From positions 1-64,000 of the forward strand of contig JAPPMU010000062.1 of assembly GCA_028873965.1 (NCBI GenBank): a stretch of DNA of 64,000 nucleotides, in the 5' to 3' direction. A program made the translations under genes and the position numbers. Positions 61,312-64,000 of the stretch are shown in pieces (position 1 is the stretch's first letter; every line of letters begins with the position of its first letter). The stretch comes from Chloroflexota bacterium (GTDB lineage: Bacteria; Chloroflexota; Dehalococcoidia; Lucifugimonadales; UBA3495). The notes beneath the pieces were generated by a model, which ran no database searches, was not told where the DNA came from, and saw only the letters and a program-made list of their open reading frames with translations.

Positions 61312-62049
61312 CTACGGTGACGCGATGGTCAGCAGGATATCGGCCAACTCCCGCGGCCTGGTGACCATGGGATCGTGACCGGTGTCGATGTGGTGGACGC
61401 CCCAACCGGAAGCAGCAGCGCGCTGGGCCACGGGCTCAAAGCCCGATTCGCTGCATAGGATGAACTCGCGGCGAAGGGCGGCAGCGTCCGGGTTTCCCGT
61501 TCGGACGGGCTGGGCGAAGGTGAGAGTTGGCTGGGGAGACAGCCGGGGCAGCATGAACGCCTGGTCCGACGGGTCGGTTATGGCCCAGCGGCTGGCGATC
61601 TCCCCGGGCTCGGTTGGCGCGGGCATGAAAGGGGCACCCTCCGCGATGAACCCGCGGATGCGGGCAACGAACTCGGGGCCGCGAACGGCTTCCAACTGAT
61701 CGACCATTGCTTCGCCGTCGGCAGGAGCCACTCCGTTGACGTAGACCAGGGTAGAGATACGCTCGGGAGCCAGTTCCGCTACGCCCGTTATCACCATGCC
61801 GGCGTAGGCGTGACCCACGAGGATGACGCCGGTCAGGTCATCGGCGTGGAGCAGCGACGTCACGTCGCGGACGTGCAGGTCGAGATTGATCGCGGCCGGC
61901 GGCAGCAGCGCCGCGAGGTGCTCCCGCTCCCCCAAACCCGTCAGGCTGGGGGCCAGGACGCGATGGCCGGCCCGGCGCAACAGCGGGGCGGTCTTCCACC
62001 AGGACCACCCGCCGTGCCAGGCCCCGTGGATCAGAACGAAGGTTGCCAC
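61312..62049 (-). CDS. Alpha/beta-fold hydrolase with Ala at the nucleophile position
   Basis: A 245-residue alpha/beta-hydrolase fold of the methylesterase/salicylate-esterase-like type. It begins TFVLIHGAWHGGWSWWKTAP. The nucleophile elbow, usually GHSYxG, reads VGHAYAGM, so Ser is replaced by Ala (codon GCC). The Asp and His region includes HHIDTGHDPMVTRPRELADI. Without Ser it cannot be a classical esterase. It is 9 bp after the ADH. Confidence 0.85.
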   Translation of the reverse strand: MATFVLIHGAWHGGWSWWKTAPLLRRAGHRVLAPSLTGLGEREHLAALLPPAAINLDLHVRDVTSLLHADDLTGVILVGHAYAGMVITGVAELAPERISTLVYVNGVAPADGEAMVDQLEAVRGPEFVARIRGFIAEGAPFMPAPTEPGEIASRWAITDPSDQAFMLPRLSPQPTLTFAQPVRTGNPDAAALRREFILCSESGFEPVAQRAAASGWGVHHIDTGHDPMVTRPRELADILLTIASP

Positions 62050-62058
62050 TACCCGGGC

Positions 62059-63147
62059 CTACATGACCACCACGGAGCGCAGGACCTCACCACGCTCCAT
62101 GCTGGCGAAGGCGGCCTCCACGTCGCCGATGCCAATGCGTTCGCTGACGAAGGCATCCAAGTCGAGCCGGCCCTGGAGATACAGGTCGATGAGCATCGGG
62201 AAATCGCGCGTGGGCAGGCAATCGCCGTACCACGAGGACTTCAACGAGCCGCCGCGACCGAACACCTCGATGAGGGGCAGTTCGATTCTCATGGTGGGGT
62301 CGGGCACCCCGACGAGAACGACGGTGCCGGCGAGGTCTCGGGCGTAGAAGGCCTGCTCGTAGGTGGCGGGGTTGCCCACGGCCTCGATGACGACGTTGGC
62401 GCCGTTGCCGTCGGTGAGCCCCCGGATCGCCTCGACCGGATCCGTGTCGGTTGAGTTGACGGTGTGAGTAGCGCCCAGTTGGCGGGCCCACTCCAGCTTG
62501 CACTCGTCGATGTCGACGCCAATGATGGTGTGGGCGCCGGCCAGGCGGGAGCCGGCGATGGCCGCGTTGCCCACCCCGCCGCAACCGATGACGGCTACCG
62601 AGTCGCCGCGACCGACGCCGCCGGTGTTCATGGCCGCACCCAGGCCGGCCATGACGCCACAGCCGATGAGTCCGGCGGCCAGCGGGCTTGCGGACGGGTC
62701 CACCTTGACGGCCTGCAGCGCGTCAACCAGGGTCAACTCGCAGAACGCGCCGATGCCGAGCGCCGGGGACAAGGGGGAGCCATCGGTGAGGGTCATCTTC
62801 TGCTGGGCGTTGCGGCTGGCGAAGCAATACCACGGCCGGCCGCGCAGGCAGGATCGGCAGTTGCCGCAAGGAGCGCGCCAGGCGAGGATCACGAAGTCGC
62901 CGGGCGCGACGTTGGTCACGTCCGGGCCGACCCTTTCAACCACTCCGGCCGCCTCGTGCCCCAGCAGGAAGGGAAACTCGTCGTTGATGGCTCCCTCCCG
63001 GTAGTGCAGGTCGGTGTGGCAGACGCCGCAAGCCTGGACGCGCACCAGCGCCTCACCCTCTCCCGGGTCCGGCACCAGGATCGGAACCAGTTCGACCGGA
63101 GCGCCCCTGGACCGCGAGACCACACCCTGAACTTCGTTGACCGGCAT
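62059..63147 (-). CDS. Zinc-dependent alcohol dehydrogenase (class III/mycothiol-type)
   Basis: A 362-residue medium-chain dehydrogenase. Catalytic zinc ligands are in [14 protein letters not shown] and [14 protein letters not shown]; the structural zinc set is [10 protein letters not shown] plus a later Cys. The cofactor site is [20 protein letters not shown], followed by [15 protein letters not shown]. It resembles S-(hydroxymethyl)mycothiol/glutathione dehydrogenases. It precedes the hydrolase, with which it is co-transcribed. Confidence 0.9.
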   Translation of the reverse strand: MPVNEVQGVVSRSRGAPVELVPILVPDPGEGEALVRVQACGVCHTDLHYREGAINDEFPFLLGHEAAGVVERVGPDVTNVAPGDFVILAWRAPCGNCRSCLRGRPWYCFASRNAQQKMTLTDGSPLSPALGIGAFCELTLVDALQAVKVDPSASPLAAGLIGCGVMAGLGAAMNTGGVGRGDSVAVIGCGGVGNAAIAGSRLAGAHTIIGVDIDECKLEWARQLGATHTVNSTDTDPVEAIRGLTDGNGANVVIEAVGNPATYEQAFYARDLAGTVVLVGVPDPTMRIELPLIEVFGRGGSLKSSWYGDCLPTRDFPMLIDLYLQGRLDLDAFVSERIGIGDVEAAFASMERGEVLRSVVVM

Positions 63148-63313
63148 TGCTCGTCCCTCCGAGTGGGCCGGCTCCCCGCACTGTCCGCAGGGGGCGGCCC
63201 GCCTAGCGGCAGGTATAATGCCTCAACCGAGTGCAGGCGTCAAAGCGGCGCGGCGAGTAGAAGGGCTGGATTCCAACCCAACTGATGACGCCGGCGAGCC
63301 CCGGAGGAAAACG

Positions 63314-64000
63314 ATGCCGAAACGGGTGATCATTGACACCGACCCGGGTGTTGACGACTGCGCGGCCATCCTGCTGGCGCTGGCGAGCCCGGAGTTGCAG
63401 GTTGACGCACTGACCATCAGTTACGGAAACGGGTCGATGGCACGGTGCGCGGAGAATGCCCGCAGGATACTGGCGGCGGCGGGACGCGGCGACATCCCGA
63501 TTTACCCGGGAGCCGAGGGACCTCTGATCCGGCCACCGACTGCGGGCTGGGCGTCGCACATCCACGGCGGCGACGCGCTGGGCGAGGTTACCGACAGCGC
63601 CCCACCGCCGCCGGCTGACAACGGCCCGGCGCGAAGGGCGGCGGTGGAGATTGCCACCAGAGCGCTGGAGGCGCCGGGGGAGATAACAATCCTGGCGTTG
63701 GGACGCATGACCAACGTGGCGCTGGCCCTGAGGTTGGCGCCGGAAATCGCCGGCTCGCTGGCCGGCGTGGTGGTCATGGGCGGCGCAGTGAGGGTTCCCG
63801 GCAACGTGTCGCCGGTGGCGACGGCAAACATCTACGAAGACCCGGAAGCAGCGGAGATCCTGTACGACTCCGGCGTGCCGATCACCCAGGTGGGACTGGA
63901 CGTGTGCGACCGGTGCGGTTTTGCGGACGAACAGTTCGAGCGACTACGCGCCAGTTCCGCGCCGGCGTTGCGGCTGCTGGTGTCGGCCTCGGCGTACACG
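63314..64000 (+). CDS. Nucleoside hydrolase, cut by the window end
   Basis: At least 229 residues of an inosine-uridine-preferring-type nucleoside hydrolase, open at base 64000. It starts PKRVIIDTDPGVDDCAAILL (the Asp cluster that binds calcium and the ribose), with HIHGGDALGE and ALGRMTNVALALR and GGAVRVPGNVSPVA further on. It splits nucleosides to base and ribose. ATG 63314 follows GGAGG. It is divergent from the ADH; a TATAAT at 63214-63219 lies between them. Confidence 0.9.
   Translation, partial: MPKRVIIDTDPGVDDCAAILLALASPELQVDALTISYGNGSMARCAENARRILAAAGRGDIPIYPGAEGPLIRPPTAGWASHIHGGDALGEVTDSAPPPPADNGPARRAAVEIATRALEAPGEITILALGRMTNVALALRLAPEIAGSLAGVVVMGGAVRVPGNVSPVATANIYEDPEAAEILYDSGVPITQVGLDVCDRCGFADEQFERLRASSAPALRLLVSASAYT

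Noticed and set aside
60962-61405. Longer rnpA reading upstream
   Set aside because: The in-frame extension covers rpmH and its promoter; the family N-terminus fits ATG 60961.

Overview
The window looks like a high-GC chromosomal segment of a Chloroflexota bacterium, most likely Dehalococcoidia or SAR202-like. That placement is inferred from gene content: two LLM-class (F420/flavin) oxidoreductases, the LL-diaminopimelate aminotransferase route to lysine, archaeal-type phosphoglycerate mutase, a 3-oxoacyl-synthase-like protein fused to a DUF35 zinc ribbon beside a thiolase, paired DUF3105 proteins, frequent TTG/GTG starts, and several short inverted-repeat elements. No rRNA, tRNA, CRISPR array, prophage or autonomous transposase was seen.

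Layout. 1-1250: CPBP protease flanked by MITE-like repeats. 1257-10438 (+): amidase with a small partner, HAD hydrolase, LLM oxidoreductase, phosphoesterase, membrane pyrophosphatase hppA, a pRiA4b-like zinc protein, an SDR and a type II toxin-antitoxin pair. 10433-26059 (-): about 16 kb of tightly packed, mostly overlapping genes, in transcription order methyltransferase, a small two-gene module, tsaC, polyprenyl synthase, pgk, apgM, tpiA, miaA, dapF, an HhH-like protein, a broken toxin, an antitoxin/HhH-like fusion, dapL, Uma2, hflX, SbcD-like, a second two-gene module and an acetamidase/formamidase. 26193-35592 (+): guaA, purD, purE, purB, purC and purS, interleaved with unknown genes, a HAD phosphatase and two DUF3105 proteins. 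35655-44219: redox proteins, an aminotransferase, an MFS transporter, a protein with duplicated repeats and a thiolase pair, with the densest run of repeat elements. 44305-51348: S41 protease, smpB, MATE transporter, carbonic anhydrase-like protein, LLM oxidoreductase, coiled-coil protein, SprT-like protein and a tandem-duplicated unknown. 51456-57117 (-): SDR, RNase H-like nuclease, purH, a His/Gly-rich small protein, purM and purF. 57498-61145 (-): the rpmH-rnpA-yidD-[lipoprotein]-yidC-jag cluster, which often lies near oriC; no dnaA is present here. 61312-64000: alpha/beta hydrolase, zinc alcohol dehydrogenase, and a nucleoside hydrolase cut by the window end.

How they work together. Ten purine genes occur here (guaA, purD, purE, purB, purC, purS, purH, purM, purF and the nucleoside hydrolase for salvage), but purL, purQ, purN and purK are not in the window. 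pgk, apgM and tpiA form a lower-glycolysis block, and dapL with dapF serves lysine and peptidoglycan precursors.

The strongest leads for unusual biology are: (1) two paralogous HhH-glycosylase-like proteins flanking a frameshifted RelE/HigB toxin, one fused to the antitoxin; (2) two copies of a small two-gene module that share one family of first gene but have different second genes; (3) MITEs whose ends sit exactly on TAG stop codons of three neighbouring genes; (4) MITEs with intact 9-bp target duplications, one nested at the edge of another element; and (5) several enzymes of familiar fold that have lost a catalytic residue. All starts, promoters and functions are read from the sequence alone.
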